Source: Allopseudospirillum japonicum
GTDB taxonomy: Bacteria > Pseudomonadota > Gammaproteobacteria > Pseudomonadales > Halomonadaceae
Length of the DNA: 64,000 bases
Assembly (NCBI RefSeq): GCF_900108915.1
Contig: NZ_FNYH01000010.1
Coordinates: 62,001-126,000 of the forward strand
Reading direction: 5' to 3'
Positions 46,604 through 56,779 of the stretch are shown one piece after another. Both the position numbers and the translations under genes were made by a program. Each line of letters begins with the position of its first letter. Position 1 is the stretch's first letter. A model generated the notes under the pieces. The model ran no database searches. It worked only from the letters and a program-made list of their open reading frames with translations, and was not told where the DNA came from.

Positions 46604-47410
46604 ATGTCAGAGTCACCCCACTTACCCACGGATTGGATCGCACGCGTTGGCGCACAGAAACTCACCGCCATACCGGAAGATTTATATATTCCACCTGAGG
46701 CATTACGGGTTTTTCTCGAAGCTTTTGAAGGCCCGCTTGATTTGCTTTTGTACCTGATCCGTCGTCATAACCTAGACATTTTGCAAGTCAATGTTGCTTT
46801 AGTTACGCGCCAATATATGGAGTATGTCGATCTGATGCGCGAGTTGCGTCTTGAACTTGCAGCGGAATATCTGCTCATGGCGGCTTTATTAACTGAGATC
46901 AAATCTCATTCTTTGTTGCCGCGTCTTCCCAGCACAGAAGACGCCTTGCAGGAAGAGGAAAATGACCCAAGTGCAGACTTGATTCGGCGGTTGCAAGCCT
47001 ACCAACAAGTAAAACAAGCTGCCGAAACACTCGATGCCCTACCGCGTGTGCAGCGGGATACTTTTAATGCACAAGCTGCATGGCCAGAAATACCTACTCA
47101 GTTGCCGCCTCCACAAGTCGATTTACCAGATATTTTGCTAGCTTTCGCACAAGTGCTCAAACGCTTGGACTTACATGCACATCATCATGTGCAAATGGAC
47201 ACTTTATCCACTTATCAACGTATTCAACAGCTAGTGGCTTACCTGCAACATACACCAGAGTTTTACTTATCCGCCTATGTGATCAAACAAGAAGGTCGCA
47301 TGGGGATTGTGGTGACTTTCCTTGCCTTATTAGAATTATGCAAAAATGCGCACCTTCTACTTGAGGTCGTGGATACACCACACCCTGATCTTCTTATTCG
47401 CGCGATCTAA
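46604..47410 (+). CDS. scpA: Segregation and condensation protein A
   Basis: Kleisin subunit of the SMC-ScpAB chromosome-condensing complex. Seen: FEGPLDLLLYLIRRHNLDI, the ScpA hallmark, and EYLLMAALLTEIKSHSLLP; 268 residues. It follows yciO after 3 bp and precedes scpB after 5 bp. Gammaproteobacteria without MukBEF use this complex. Confidence 0.95.
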   Translation: MSESPHLPTDWIARVGAQKLTAIPEDLYIPPEALRVFLEAFEGPLDLLLYLIRRHNLDILQVNVALVTRQYMEYVDLMRELRLELAAEYLLMAALLTEIKSHSLLPRLPSTEDALQEEENDPSADLIRRLQAYQQVKQAAETLDALPRVQRDTFNAQAAWPEIPTQLPPPQVDLPDILLAFAQVLKRLDLHAHHHVQMDTLSTYQRIQQLVAYLQHTPEFYLSAYVIKQEGRMGIVVTFLALLELCKNAHLLLEVVDTPHPDLLIRAI

Positions 47411-47415
47411 TCCCT

Positions 47416-48093
47416 ATGTCTCAAATCTCTCTTGTCAATCTCCTAGAAGCCTTATTGTTAGCTACCGCTGAGCCTTTATCTTTACAAGAGCTAAACGCCT
47501 TGGTAGCCCCTAAAGAAACCTCCGAAGAGACACCTTTTCCCTTATTTACCCGCTCCCAAGTGCAAGCGGCGCTCCAAGAGCTTGCTGCTTTAGAAGCACA
47601 GCGCCCCTTTCGCCTACAAAAGGTGGCCAGCGGTTATCGCTTACAGCTGAAAGCAGAATATAGCCCTTGGTTGCAACGTATGGCACAGACAAGACCGCCT
47701 CGCTACTCACGTGCCTTACTGGAAACTCTTGCTTTAATTGCCTATCGTCAACCGCTTACGCGGACGGATATTGAGCAGGTGCGTGGCGTTAGTGTCAGTA
47801 GCCAGATTATTCATACCTTAGAAGAACGCGGTTGGATTCGTATCATTGGGCAAAGAGACACACCAGGCCGTCCCAACCTGTATGCCACAACACGCCAGTT
47901 TCTGGATGACTTTAACCTGCAAAGCTTAGAAGAATTACCTGCTTTGGATGAGATCCGCTCGCTAGATGAACTAGATCAACAATGGAGCCAGCAAACCCAG
48001 CAACAAGAAAACCTTTCTTTCGCAGACTTGTATCAAAGATTACAAGCCAGATTGGCCATCTCGGAAGAAGAGGAAACGGCCACACGCCATTAG
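47416..48093 (+). CDS. scpB: Segregation and condensation protein B
   Basis: Winged-helix dimer that regulates SMC-ScpA. Seen: LLEALLLATAEPLSLQEL, YSRALLETLALIAYRQPLTRTDIEQVRGV and LEERGWIRIIGQRDTPGRPNLYATTRQFL, the ScpB signatures; 225 residues, end acidic. rluB, frequent next gene, is absent; the convergent cobB follows. Confidence 0.95.
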   Translation: MSQISLVNLLEALLLATAEPLSLQELNALVAPKETSEETPFPLFTRSQVQAALQELAALEAQRPFRLQKVASGYRLQLKAEYSPWLQRMAQTRPPRYSRALLETLALIAYRQPLTRTDIEQVRGVSVSSQIIHTLEERGWIRIIGQRDTPGRPNLYATTRQFLDDFNLQSLEELPALDEIRSLDELDQQWSQQTQQQENLSFADLYQRLQARLAISEEEETATRH

Positions 48094-48138
48094 CAAAACT
48101 CGTATCAACCCTGGTCTAAGAAGAGGAAGGAATCTCTC

Positions 48139-48858
48139 TTATGATGGTTGAATAAAATCAGGCAAACCCAGTCCATGCGTACACCAATAATCCACGAGCT
48201 GAGGAACGCCTTGCGTGGCTGTCGCCACCAGATTATACACACCGGGAATTGCTTGCGGATCTGGATCAATGCGAATACAAGGCACTTGTGCACGCACCGC
48301 ATGAATTAAGCTCGCCGCCGGCTGTACTTCTAAGGAGGTGCCAATAATCAGCACATAATCCGCTGCTGCTACCCACTCATAGGCTTGTGGATAAAGGGGA
48401 ACGGCTTCTTCAAACCAGACAATATGTGGACGCAATTGGCTGCCTTTATCGCACAAATCCCCCGGATGAATATCTCGCCCATACAAAGGATAGATCAAGC
48501 GCGAATCTAAGCTAGAGCGCGCTTTATCGAGTTCACCATGTAAATGCAAAATACACTGAGAACCAGCACGTTCGTGCAGATTATCGACATTTTGCGTCAC
48601 GATACGTACATGAAAGTGCTTTTCCAGTTGCGCCAAGGCAAAATGCGCTGCGTTAGGTTGTGCCTGTGCAGCCTGACGACGACGTAAGTTATAAAACTCA
48701 AGTACACGTTCTGGATGCTGTTGCCAAGCGGTATAAGTAGCGACTTCTTCTAGTGGATACTGCTCCCATAGGCCGCCTTGGTCTCTAAAGGTGGCCAACC
48801 CACTTTCTGCGCTTATCCCAGCGCCGCTTAAAACAAGAATATGAGGAGATTTGGTCAT
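48139..48858 (-). CDS. cobB: SIR2-family NAD-dependent deacylase CobB
   Basis: Sirtuin that removes acetyl/succinyl groups from protein lysines using NAD. Seen: GAGISAESGLATFRD, TQNVDNLHERAG, the catalytic His in LHLHGEL and GTSLEVQPAASL. The YxxR acyl-pocket motif (FYNLRR) is present, suggesting desuccinylase activity. ATG 48858 (MTKSPHIL) is used because longer frames overlap the preceding gene; 239 residues. Possible link with acetate metabolism (acetyl-CoA synthetase control) is inference. Confidence 0.94.
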   Translation of the reverse strand: MTKSPHILVLSGAGISAESGLATFRDQGGLWEQYPLEEVATYTAWQQHPERVLEFYNLRRRQAAQAQPNAAHFALAQLEKHFHVRIVTQNVDNLHERAGSQCILHLHGELDKARSSLDSRLIYPLYGRDIHPGDLCDKGSQLRPHIVWFEEAVPLYPQAYEWVAAADYVLIIGTSLEVQPAASLIHAVRAQVPCIRIDPDPQAIPGVYNLVATATQGVPQLVDYWCTHGLGLPDFIQPS

Positions 48859-48869
48859 GGGTAAAAATC

Positions 48870-50039
48870 TCAACGAGGCAAAATTGCATCCAAACTTTGT
48901 AAAGCTTGCGCTAGTAAGGCACGCGGACAACCAAAATTTAATCGCGCCCAAGTTGGCGCGCCAAAATCCACACCTGCAGATAAGGCAATGCCTTGCGCAA
49001 CCACGTCTTCATGTGGATAGCCTTGTGGCCAAAGACGTGCAAAGTCAATCCAAGCTAAAAAGGTGGCTTCTGGGCAGTGCCATTGTAATTGCGGATGTTG
49101 CTCCATCCAAGTTGCAAGATAGTCGCGATTACCTCTTAAATAAGTCAGCGCGGCTTCCAACCAAGGCTCGCCTGTTTGATAAGCTGCTTTCGCTGCCGTT
49201 AGACCAAGCACATTCACATCGGAAATCAAGCCCTGCATTTGGCGTTTAAAAGCCCGTCTAAGTTCAGGGTTAGGAATAATCGCTACCGAGCAAGCCAAAC
49301 CGGCAATATTAAAGGTCTTACTTGGCGCCATTAAAGTGATGCTATGATCGGCGACATAAGGATGCAAAGATGCAAAAGGTCGATGGGTACGCGTTTCATC
49401 TAAGATCAAATCACAGTGAATTTCATCTGAGCAAATCTTTATGCCCCAATGTGCACAAAAATCGCCTAATTGCTGCAGCTCTTTCGTAGTAAAAACACGT
49501 CCGGTGGGATTGTGTGGATGACAAAAAATTAATAACTTAGCCCCCGCACGTGCGCCATCTTCTAAGGCCTGCCAATCAAATTGCCAGCCTTGTTGTGGAT
49601 CATACACTAAAGGAGCACTTTGCGTTTGACGTCCACTTAAGCCACCAAGTGCGAGAATCGGTGGATAAATCGGGGGTTGAATTAAAATAGCCTCACCGGC
49701 TTGCGTACAAGTCTGAGTAGCTAAATGAAAACCACTGACAACACCGGGAATCCATACTAGAGATTCTGGCATAAAATCGGCTTGATAGCGCTTGTGCGCC
49801 CATGCACAAAAAGCCTCATTCAGCTCGTTTTCTACCTGAGTGTATCCCAAAATGCCTTGGTCGACTCGCGTATGTAACGCCTCCAAAATACTCGGCGCTG
49901 CGCGAAAATCCATATCTGCAACCCATAAAGGCAGTACCTCTTTAGGGTAACGGTTCCATTTAAGGCTCGCACTGGCACGGCGTGGATAAACCGAATCAAA
50001 ATCAAAGCCTTGACCACTAGATATATGAGTATGCGACAT
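48870..50039 (-). CDS. MalY/PatB-type C-S lyase (PLP aminotransferase class I fold)
   Basis: 389 residues, PatB/MalY cystathionine beta-lyase branch. Seen: NRYPKEVLPLWVADMDFRAAPSILEAL, CHPHNPTGRVFT, CSDEIHCDLIL and the PLP lysine in APSKTFNIAGLACS. ATG 50039 (MSHTH) chosen because conserved sequence begins 30 residues later; a longer frame from 50105 is unlikely. Substrate cystathionine/cysteine is by family only. It lies 11 bp before cobB, so the two may form an operon. Confidence 0.9.
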   Translation of the reverse strand: MSHTHISSGQGFDFDSVYPRRASASLKWNRYPKEVLPLWVADMDFRAAPSILEALHTRVDQGILGYTQVENELNEAFCAWAHKRYQADFMPESLVWIPGVVSGFHLATQTCTQAGEAILIQPPIYPPILALGGLSGRQTQSAPLVYDPQQGWQFDWQALEDGARAGAKLLIFCHPHNPTGRVFTTKELQQLGDFCAHWGIKICSDEIHCDLILDETRTHRPFASLHPYVADHSITLMAPSKTFNIAGLACSVAIIPNPELRRAFKRQMQGLISDVNVLGLTAAKAAYQTGEPWLEAALTYLRGNRDYLATWMEQHPQLQWHCPEATFLAWIDFARLWPQGYPHEDVVAQGIALSAGVDFGAPTWARLNFGCPRALLAQALQSLDAILPR

Positions 50040-50147
50040 AAAACAACAGAAATCCTTAGCAAAAAGGTAGGTTAATGACTTTGCTTCTGTAGCAATCTCT
50101 AGCATAATTCGGCTAGATTCAATAAACCTAAGACAAGTGAATGCATT

Positions 50148-50558
50148 ATGGCTGACGAAAATAACGAACTCCGCAGAGCAGGGCTCAAGGTGACCTTGCC
50201 TCGTATTAAAATCTTACAGCTTTTAGAACGCAATCAAGACGAGCACCTAAGCGCAGAAGATTTATACAAATCTCTACTAGAAGCAGGCGAAGATGTAGGC
50301 TTGGCTACAGTGTACCGCGTTCTGACGCAGTTTGAAGCGGCCGGCTTAGTACAAAGACATAATTTTGATGGAAGTCACGCTGTTTTCGAACTAGCGACAG
50401 AAGATCACCATGATCATATGGTGTGTATGGATACAGGCGAAGTCATTGAATTTTTTGATGAAGAAATCGAACGCCGTCAACGAGAAATTGTTGAAGCCCG
50501 CGGTTATGAATTAGAAGATCATTCCCTTGTCCTCTATGTACGCAAGCGCAGTCGTTAA
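50148..50558 (+). CDS. fur: Ferric uptake regulator Fur
   Basis: Fe(II)-dependent repressor of iron uptake. Seen: winged-helix DNA-binding half (RRAGLKVTLPRIKILQLLERN ... VGLATVYRVLTQFEAAGLV), the metal motif EDHHDHMVCMDTGEVIEF. Only one Cys is present, like Pseudomonas Fur and unlike E. coli Fur with its CxxC pairs. 136 residues. An intrinsic terminator follows. Confidence 0.97.
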   Translation: MADENNELRRAGLKVTLPRIKILQLLERNQDEHLSAEDLYKSLLEAGEDVGLATVYRVLTQFEAAGLVQRHNFDGSHAVFELATEDHHDHMVCMDTGEVIEFFDEEIERRQREIVEARGYELEDHSLVLYVRKRSR

Positions 50559-50600
50559 GCTGTTACCTTGTGTGCACGCGGTCATACACTGCAGCTCCTC

Positions 50601-50645
50601 GCCCCTTTTGGCATAGACCAAAGGGGCCTAGCCAAGCTTTTTAAT
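50601..50645 (+). terminator. Intrinsic terminator after fur
   Basis: Stem gccccttttgg (50601-50611) / ccaaaggggc (50618-50627) with a one-base bulge, followed after a few bases by cttttta. T-run is short and displaced. Confidence 0.6.
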
Positions 50646-50810
50646 CCTGATTTCTGCTGAAGAAATCCCTGTCAAGACTAGTGCGTGCGTTGCAATAAGG
50701 TGTATAACAACAAACGCAAACCCTGGTCTGTCTGCGCTAAGTGCAAGACTTACTTATACTTGGTGTCTGATAAGATGACCTTTCACCCTACGGAAGAGAG
50801 AAGATTTCCG

Positions 50811-53069
50811 ATGGTTAAGGTAAGAGAAGATCAACCCCTTAAGGATGATGGTAGCGTTGATATTGAGCTATGGTTGCAACGCCTGCAAGAAGACGTTGTG
50901 TTAAACCATCCACAACGTGTGCACCAAGCCTGCGAATTGAGTCAACAGCTAGAAACTCAAGCCATGTTAGAAAACCGTATGTGGCGCGAAGGTTCTAGCA
51001 GTTTACGCACAGGTTTGGAAATGGCAGATATCCTCGGCGAATTACGCATGGATGAGGATACTTTAATTGCCGCTCTCTTGTACCGTGCGGTACGCGAAGG
51101 CCACGTCAAACTAGAACTCATCGAAAATCGCTTTGGCGATACCGTCGCTAAACTGATTGAAGGCGTACTCCAAATGGCTGCGATTAGCCAAGTCCAGCCC
51201 AGTACGTGCTCGCCTGCATTAGGACAAGCGCAAAACCAACTCGATAACCTGCGTAAAATGCTGGTTTCTATGGTGGATGATGTCCGCGTTGCCTTGATTA
51301 AACTCGCTGAACGTACCTGTGCCATTCGTGCAGTGAAGGAAGCGGCGCGCGAAAAGCGCCTACAAGTCGCACGTGAGGTCTTTGAAATTTATGCCCCGCT
51401 TGCGCACCGTTTAGGCATAGGTCATATCAAATGGGAGCTTGAAGACCTTTCTTTCCGTTATTTAGAAGAAGCCAGTTATAAACAAATTGCCAAGCTATTG
51501 GCAGAAAAGCGTAAAGATAGAGATGAGTTTATTGCCAGTGTCATCAAAATGCTAGAACAAGCACTCCAGACCGAAGGTGTACAAGGTGCACACCTCAGCG
51601 GACGTGCTAAGCATATTTATTCGATCTGGCGCAAAATGAAGCGCAAAAATATCGATTTTTCTCAAGTGTATGACGTACGTGCGGTACGTATTCTTGTGCC
51701 TGAAGTCAAAGACTGTTACACAGCTTTGGGGATTGTACACTCCTTATGGCGTCATATTCCTAACGAATTTGATGATTATATTGCAACGCCAAAAGAAAAC
51801 GGTTATCGCTCTTTGCATACTGCCGTCATAGGCCCGCAGGGCAAAGTATTGGAAGTCCAAATACGTACCCATAGTATGCATGAAGAGGCCGAATTAGGCG
51901 TTTGTGCGCACTGGCGTTATAAAGGGACAGATACTCAAGGTAAAAACCGTAGTTACGAAGAAAAAATTGCTTGGTTACGCCAAGTGCTTGAATGGCATGA
52001 AGAAGTCGGTGATGCCAACAGCTTCAAAGATGAGCTACAAAATGACGTCGCTCCCGATCGTATCTATGTCTTTACCCCAGATGGACATGTGGTTGATCTG
52101 CCCCATTGTGCTACCCCAATAGATTTTGCTTATCGAGTACACACAGAAATCGGCCACCGCTGCCGTGGGGCAAAAATCAATGGGCGCATTGTGCCTTTAA
52201 CTTACCAGCTACGTAATGGCGAGCAGGTTGAGATCCTCACATCAACTCAAGGGGGGCCAACACGCGATTGGCTCAATCCTGCACTCGGTTATGTACAAAC
52301 TTCACGTGCACGCGCCAAGATCCAGCATTGGTTTAAGTTGCAAGCACGAGATAAAAATATTGAGGAAGGGCGTGCTTTAATTCAAAAGGAGTTACAACGC
52401 CTTGATCTGGACGGGCTCGATATGGATGCACTGGCCCGTCAGCTCAATTTGATGAGTGAAGACGATCTATACGCGGCTTTAGGTGCTGGTGATTTACGTT
52501 CCGGACAAGTGCTCTCTACCGCACAGCATTTATTTGGGGAAACGGATGACCAAGACCAATTAGAACGTTTGCTCACGCGTCCCAGCCGTAAACCCTCTCG
52601 TGATAAGGGAGATGCGATTACCATTTTTGGTGTCGGTAATTTGCTGACCCAAATGGCAAAATGTTGTCAGCCTTTACCTGGAGACGACATTATTGGTTAT
52701 ATCACCTTGGGGCGTGGTGTGACGATTCATCGCCAAGATTGCACGAATGTCTTACAACTCCGCGCAGAAGATCCACATCGTATTATTAATGTGGAATGGG
52801 GGACCAAGCAGGCACACTTGTATCCTGTAGAAATTCGTATTCGTGCTTGGGATCGTTCGGGATTATTGCGTGATATCACCTCGGTGCTGGCAAATGAAAG
52901 AGTCAATGTCATTTCCGTCAATACCTTAACCGATAAGAAAGAACATCAGGCAAATATTCTGATTACTCTAGAAATTGCTGGCTTAGAAATTCTTGGGCGT
53001 GTGCTGGATAAGATTAATCAATTACCCAATGTACTGGATGTACAAAGGTTCCGCACCGCGAAAGGTTAA
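50811..53069 (+). CDS. relA: GTP pyrophosphokinase RelA
   Basis: Ribosome-associated (p)ppGpp synthetase. Seen: an inactive hydrolase-like N-domain (LLYRAVREGH where SpoT has an HD motif), synthetase motifs GRAKHIYSIWRKM, YDVRAVRI and NEFDDYIATPKENGYRSLHTAV, TGS domain (RIYVFTPDGHVVDLPHCATPIDFAYRVHTEIGH), and C-terminal ACT domain. ATG 50811 (MVKVREDQP) fits the family start, with 752 residues. The gene is followed after about 90 bp by the GacS/BarA kinase, a neighbourhood similar to P. aeruginosa. Confidence 0.95.
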   Translation: MVKVREDQPLKDDGSVDIELWLQRLQEDVVLNHPQRVHQACELSQQLETQAMLENRMWREGSSSLRTGLEMADILGELRMDEDTLIAALLYRAVREGHVKLELIENRFGDTVAKLIEGVLQMAAISQVQPSTCSPALGQAQNQLDNLRKMLVSMVDDVRVALIKLAERTCAIRAVKEAAREKRLQVAREVFEIYAPLAHRLGIGHIKWELEDLSFRYLEEASYKQIAKLLAEKRKDRDEFIASVIKMLEQALQTEGVQGAHLSGRAKHIYSIWRKMKRKNIDFSQVYDVRAVRILVPEVKDCYTALGIVHSLWRHIPNEFDDYIATPKENGYRSLHTAVIGPQGKVLEVQIRTHSMHEEAELGVCAHWRYKGTDTQGKNRSYEEKIAWLRQVLEWHEEVGDANSFKDELQNDVAPDRIYVFTPDGHVVDLPHCATPIDFAYRVHTEIGHRCRGAKINGRIVPLTYQLRNGEQVEILTSTQGGPTRDWLNPALGYVQTSRARAKIQHWFKLQARDKNIEEGRALIQKELQRLDLDGLDMDALARQLNLMSEDDLYAALGAGDLRSGQVLSTAQHLFGETDDQDQLERLLTRPSRKPSRDKGDAITIFGVGNLLTQMAKCCQPLPGDDIIGYITLGRGVTIHRQDCTNVLQLRAEDPHRIINVEWGTKQAHLYPVEIRIRAWDRSGLLRDITSVLANERVNVISVNTLTDKKEHQANILITLEIAGLEILGRVLDKINQLPNVLDVQRFRTAKG

Positions 53070-53158
53070 CAAGGTTAGCTTAATCTGTGCCATTGCGCCT
53101 AGTGTATCTCAATGCACTGGGCGTTTATCTTAGTGCAGCCCACAAGGAGATTTGCTGC

Positions 53159-56038
53159 GTGCGGACCTTATCTTTACGCTCTCACTTAATTCTCACGCTA
53201 GGTTTACCCTTATTAATTGTCAGCTGGGTATTAGCCGTTTATTTTTCTTATACTCATTATCACTTATTAGAAAATCAGCTGAAAGAACGCGGCTTAACTC
53301 TCACTCGACAAATGGCCTTGCACACAGCTTATTTATTGAGTTTACAAGGTAATACCTCCAATATTAATTTAAGATTTTTAGGTGAGCGTATTTTAGATGA
53401 AGAAGATGTACGTTCTTTTTCTTTATATGATAATCAAAAGCGTCACCTGCTCCATACTGGCCCTAGTATGCATGCCATATCAGGTGCGCAAGAAGGTGAT
53501 TTATGGCCCTTGCATCCCAAATGGTTAACCACAAAAGAGAGTCTACGTCTGCGTTATCCTTTATTTGAGCATACACTGCTTTCTAATCCCACCTATACCC
53601 CAAATGCGCATCATAATCGCCCTATCTTAGGTTGGCTAGAAGTTGAACTCAGTATTACCTCAGCACAACTTTCTCAATATCAAATGCTGCTTTTTAATGT
53701 AGGTTTGACTTTATTTATCTTTGTCATATCCTGCTTATTAGCTTGGTCATTAATTAATAAAGTGATCACCCCGCTACATCATTTAATTCGTATCTTGGAA
53801 CGCATTAAAAATCAAGAATTTAATGTGAGAATTGCTGACGATGTGTATCCTATTAGTGAAATTCGCTTATTAGCACAAAATATGAATCAAGCGCTTGATC
53901 AATTACAAGGAGAACGTGAAAATATTCGTCAAGACTTAGATATTAGCCACTCAGATCTTAATTCTACCTTAGAGAAGATGGAAATCCAAAATATTGAGCT
54001 CGATCTTGCATTAAAACGAGCCCAAGAAGCCAATCGTGTTAAAACTGAATTTTTAGCGAGTATGAGTCATGAAATACGTACACCACTAAATGCGATTATT
54101 GGTTTTGGACGTATGTTGCAGCGTACACGGCTTGACCCAAATCAAGGGGAATATTTAAATAACATCACCCAAGCTTCTGAATCTTTATTACTTATTATTA
54201 ATGATATTTTAGATTTATCTCGCTTAGAAGCAGGTAAGGTCTTTTTAGAAGAATTACCGATTAATTTGCGTGAATTAGTCGATGATGTTCTAGCGATGCT
54301 TGCACCCGATGCACAGCGCAAACAGTTAGAAATGATTGTTATTTTATATGAAGATGTTCCGCAAGAAGTTATTGGTGATCCTGCACGGATTCGGCAGATT
54401 TTAACTAATTTAGTCACAAATGCTGTTAAATTTACCGCTGCTGGGCAAATTATTATTCGGATTACGCTAGAAGATACACTCGAACAAGAAATTTTATTAC
54501 GTATTAGTGTTTCTGATACGGGTAAAGGTTTGTCTCAAGAACAAAAAAGCCAATTATTTCAAGCATTTCATCAAGCTGATATTTCTAATGCCCGTGAATA
54601 TGGCGGTAGTGGCTTAGGGCTTGCAATTTGCAAGGGTTTGGTTGAGCAAATGGGGGGCAGCATTGAAGTCGAAAGCGAGTTGCATAAAGGTTCAACCTTT
54701 TGGTTTACAGTAAAAGTCGGTTTAGCGCCAGAATCTAATGTGCTTTATGACCCTAACTTGCAAGGCGTATTAGCTTTAATTGAGCAAAATCCTATGGCCT
54801 GCCACGCTTGGCAACATCTTGCCCAAGGCTGGGGGCTGGGTATTCAAATTTATGAGGATATGCAAGAAGTTTTAGAAGCGGCCGAAGATTTAGCTTTATT
54901 GGATCCACCACTTTTGGCGGTTTTAATTAGCCTGAGTCTTGAACAGGCGCAAACACCTCAAGTACATCAAGAATTACGTCAGTTAGTACAAAACAACCTT
55001 GCTGTATTAGTTCTCGTCAACAGCTCAGATACACTGATTTTAAATCAGTTAACGCATTTAGGGGTTGCTGAAGTATTATCCAAACCCTGTTCACAAAGGC
55101 GTTTATATACGGCATTGGCTAAACTTAGTGGACCGCCAAGTTTACATCAAAGCCCCCCTATACATCACAATAAATCTTTATCCCACAAACAGCATATTTC
55201 CATTCTTGCTGTTGATGATAATGCACATAACTTACAGTTAGTCTCTACGCTATTACGCCAGTTGGGGGTTCAAGTATATGAGGCAACACATGGACGTGAA
55301 GCCTTGCAGAAAGTACAGCAATACCATGTTGATCTAGTCTTTATGGACGTGCGCATGCCAGGAATGGATGGGATTGAGGCGACACAAAGGATTCGCGCGC
55401 TTGGGCGTCGTTTTCGTGAATTGCCCATTGTTGCATTGACGGCTCACGCGCTTGCCGGCGAACGCCAAAAAATGCTAAGTGCAGGTATGACAGACTATTT
55501 AATTAAACCCATTAGTGAGGCCGAGCTTTTAGCGGTGATCCGGCGTTGGACAGGTTCAGAATTAAGTTTCGGCGACTTAACCGAACCCCATCGGCCAGCC
55601 AGTCAATCAACAGCACCAATACTCAAGCCTTCCGAGCCTAATACACTGAATCTACATACAGAAGAGGACTCATCCTCACCTGTCGATATTGCGCTAGGTA
55701 TCAGTTTGGCAGCTGGTAAACTGGATCTTGCACAGGATATGTTAGAGGCCTTGTTAGCTTCTTTACCTGAACGCTGGCAGACCATCCAAAATGCTTACTT
55801 AGAGCAACAAAAGGATGCTTTGCTTGATGAAGTACACAAATTACATGGCGTGACTCGTTATTGTGGCGTCCCTGATTTGGGGCAAGTGGTTGAAGCTTTA
55901 GAAACACGTCTTAAGGCGCAAACACAGCCCAGTGTAGAAGATCTTATGCAGCAACTGGAGCAAGAGGTCCAGCGCCTGATCCTTTGGTATCAAGCGCACC
56001 AACCCTTATCTTTAGCAAGCTTGCTAGAACACAAATAA
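53159..56038 (+). CDS. gacS: Hybrid sensor histidine kinase GacS/BarA-like
   Basis: Membrane tripartite kinase of the Gac/Bar system controlling CsrA/RsmA through small RNAs. Seen: two TM helices flanking a periplasmic domain (about residues 10-210), HAMP, HisKA SMSHEIRTPLN (H304), HATPase with NLVTNAVKFT, DTGKG and GGSGLGLAI, a degenerate receiver, a full receiver with VFMDVRMPGMDG (D730), and C-terminal Hpt with EVHKLHGV (H893). Start GTG 53159 is preferred because aaggag lies 8 nt upstream; 959 residues. Partner GacA/UvrY is not in the window. Confidence 0.9.
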   Translation: MRTLSLRSHLILTLGLPLLIVSWVLAVYFSYTHYHLLENQLKERGLTLTRQMALHTAYLLSLQGNTSNINLRFLGERILDEEDVRSFSLYDNQKRHLLHTGPSMHAISGAQEGDLWPLHPKWLTTKESLRLRYPLFEHTLLSNPTYTPNAHHNRPILGWLEVELSITSAQLSQYQMLLFNVGLTLFIFVISCLLAWSLINKVITPLHHLIRILERIKNQEFNVRIADDVYPISEIRLLAQNMNQALDQLQGERENIRQDLDISHSDLNSTLEKMEIQNIELDLALKRAQEANRVKTEFLASMSHEIRTPLNAIIGFGRMLQRTRLDPNQGEYLNNITQASESLLLIINDILDLSRLEAGKVFLEELPINLRELVDDVLAMLAPDAQRKQLEMIVILYEDVPQEVIGDPARIRQILTNLVTNAVKFTAAGQIIIRITLEDTLEQEILLRISVSDTGKGLSQEQKSQLFQAFHQADISNAREYGGSGLGLAICKGLVEQMGGSIEVESELHKGSTFWFTVKVGLAPESNVLYDPNLQGVLALIEQNPMACHAWQHLAQGWGLGIQIYEDMQEVLEAAEDLALLDPPLLAVLISLSLEQAQTPQVHQELRQLVQNNLAVLVLVNSSDTLILNQLTHLGVAEVLSKPCSQRRLYTALAKLSGPPSLHQSPPIHHNKSLSHKQHISILAVDDNAHNLQLVSTLLRQLGVQVYEATHGREALQKVQQYHVDLVFMDVRMPGMDGIEATQRIRALGRRFRELPIVALTAHALAGERQKMLSAGMTDYLIKPISEAELLAVIRRWTGSELSFGDLTEPHRPASQSTAPILKPSEPNTLNLHTEEDSSSPVDIALGISLAAGKLDLAQDMLEALLASLPERWQTIQNAYLEQQKDALLDEVHKLHGVTRYCGVPDLGQVVEALETRLKAQTQPSVEDLMQQLEQEVQRLILWYQAHQPLSLASLLEHK

Positions 56039-56263
56039 AAAGCTTGTGATGGTCTTGGTTTATCCGTGTTTAAGGTGCGACAATTAGCCGCAGCCAAGAG
56101 CCTCTAGGCTGTTTTACAATAGCTTACCTAGTTTAGCAATCTCTAAAAAATAACGACTAATAGAGTCTCGCGACATACACAAAATACCAACTGATTTTGG
56201 TTATTTGCCCCAAGATGCTATCTCTCCCTGTGGACGACACAGGATTTTTCTACGGAGAAATCA

Positions 56264-56779
56264 ATGAAAAAATTACTGACTTCAAGCTTACTTCTGGTCA
56301 CAGTGCCTTTTATGCAGGCAGCACATGCTGAAGACCTGCATTTTGCAGCAGGTAGTTTGATTCAAGCAGAAGCTTTGGTGACACAAGAAGTACTCAAAGG
56401 TCAAACCAGTGAGCATATTCAGCTCAAACCTTCTGCCGTAGATAACACAGGTATGCCTGAATACTGCCTAATGTCGGCGCGTGCTTCCTTACAAAATGAA
56501 AGCGTACGTCTTGATATCGATCGTTTACTTTGTCTAAGCGAAGATCGTCATTATTACGAGGGTGTTTTAATCGCACAACTTGTGGATGAGGAAGGCAAAC
56601 CAGGCGATGCACAAGCTTGTACCAGTGAACAAGATGGTATTTGCCAACGTGGTGAAATCCGTGCTGGACATAAATATACCTTAAAGGTTACTGCAGAAAG
56701 CACTATTCCTATGGTGGTCAACCAATCAGAGCAATTAAACATTATGCGCCGCCAAGCTGCACCAGAACAGGCGCAATAA
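56264..56779 (+). CDS. Exported protein of unknown function
   Basis: 171 residues with a clear Sec signal peptide (KKLLTSSLLLVTVPFMQAAHA, cleavage before EDL). No family recognised. The mature part is beta-like, with four cysteines (EYC, LLC, QAC, GIC) that could form two disulfides. ATG has a cggaga RBS. It lies between the GacS-like kinase and the chemoreceptor, apparently alone. Confidence 0.75.
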   Translation: MKKLLTSSLLLVTVPFMQAAHAEDLHFAAGSLIQAEALVTQEVLKGQTSEHIQLKPSAVDNTGMPEYCLMSARASLQNESVRLDIDRLLCLSEDRHYYEGVLIAQLVDEEGKPGDAQACTSEQDGICQRGEIRAGHKYTLKVTAESTIPMVVNQSEQLNIMRRQAAPEQAQ

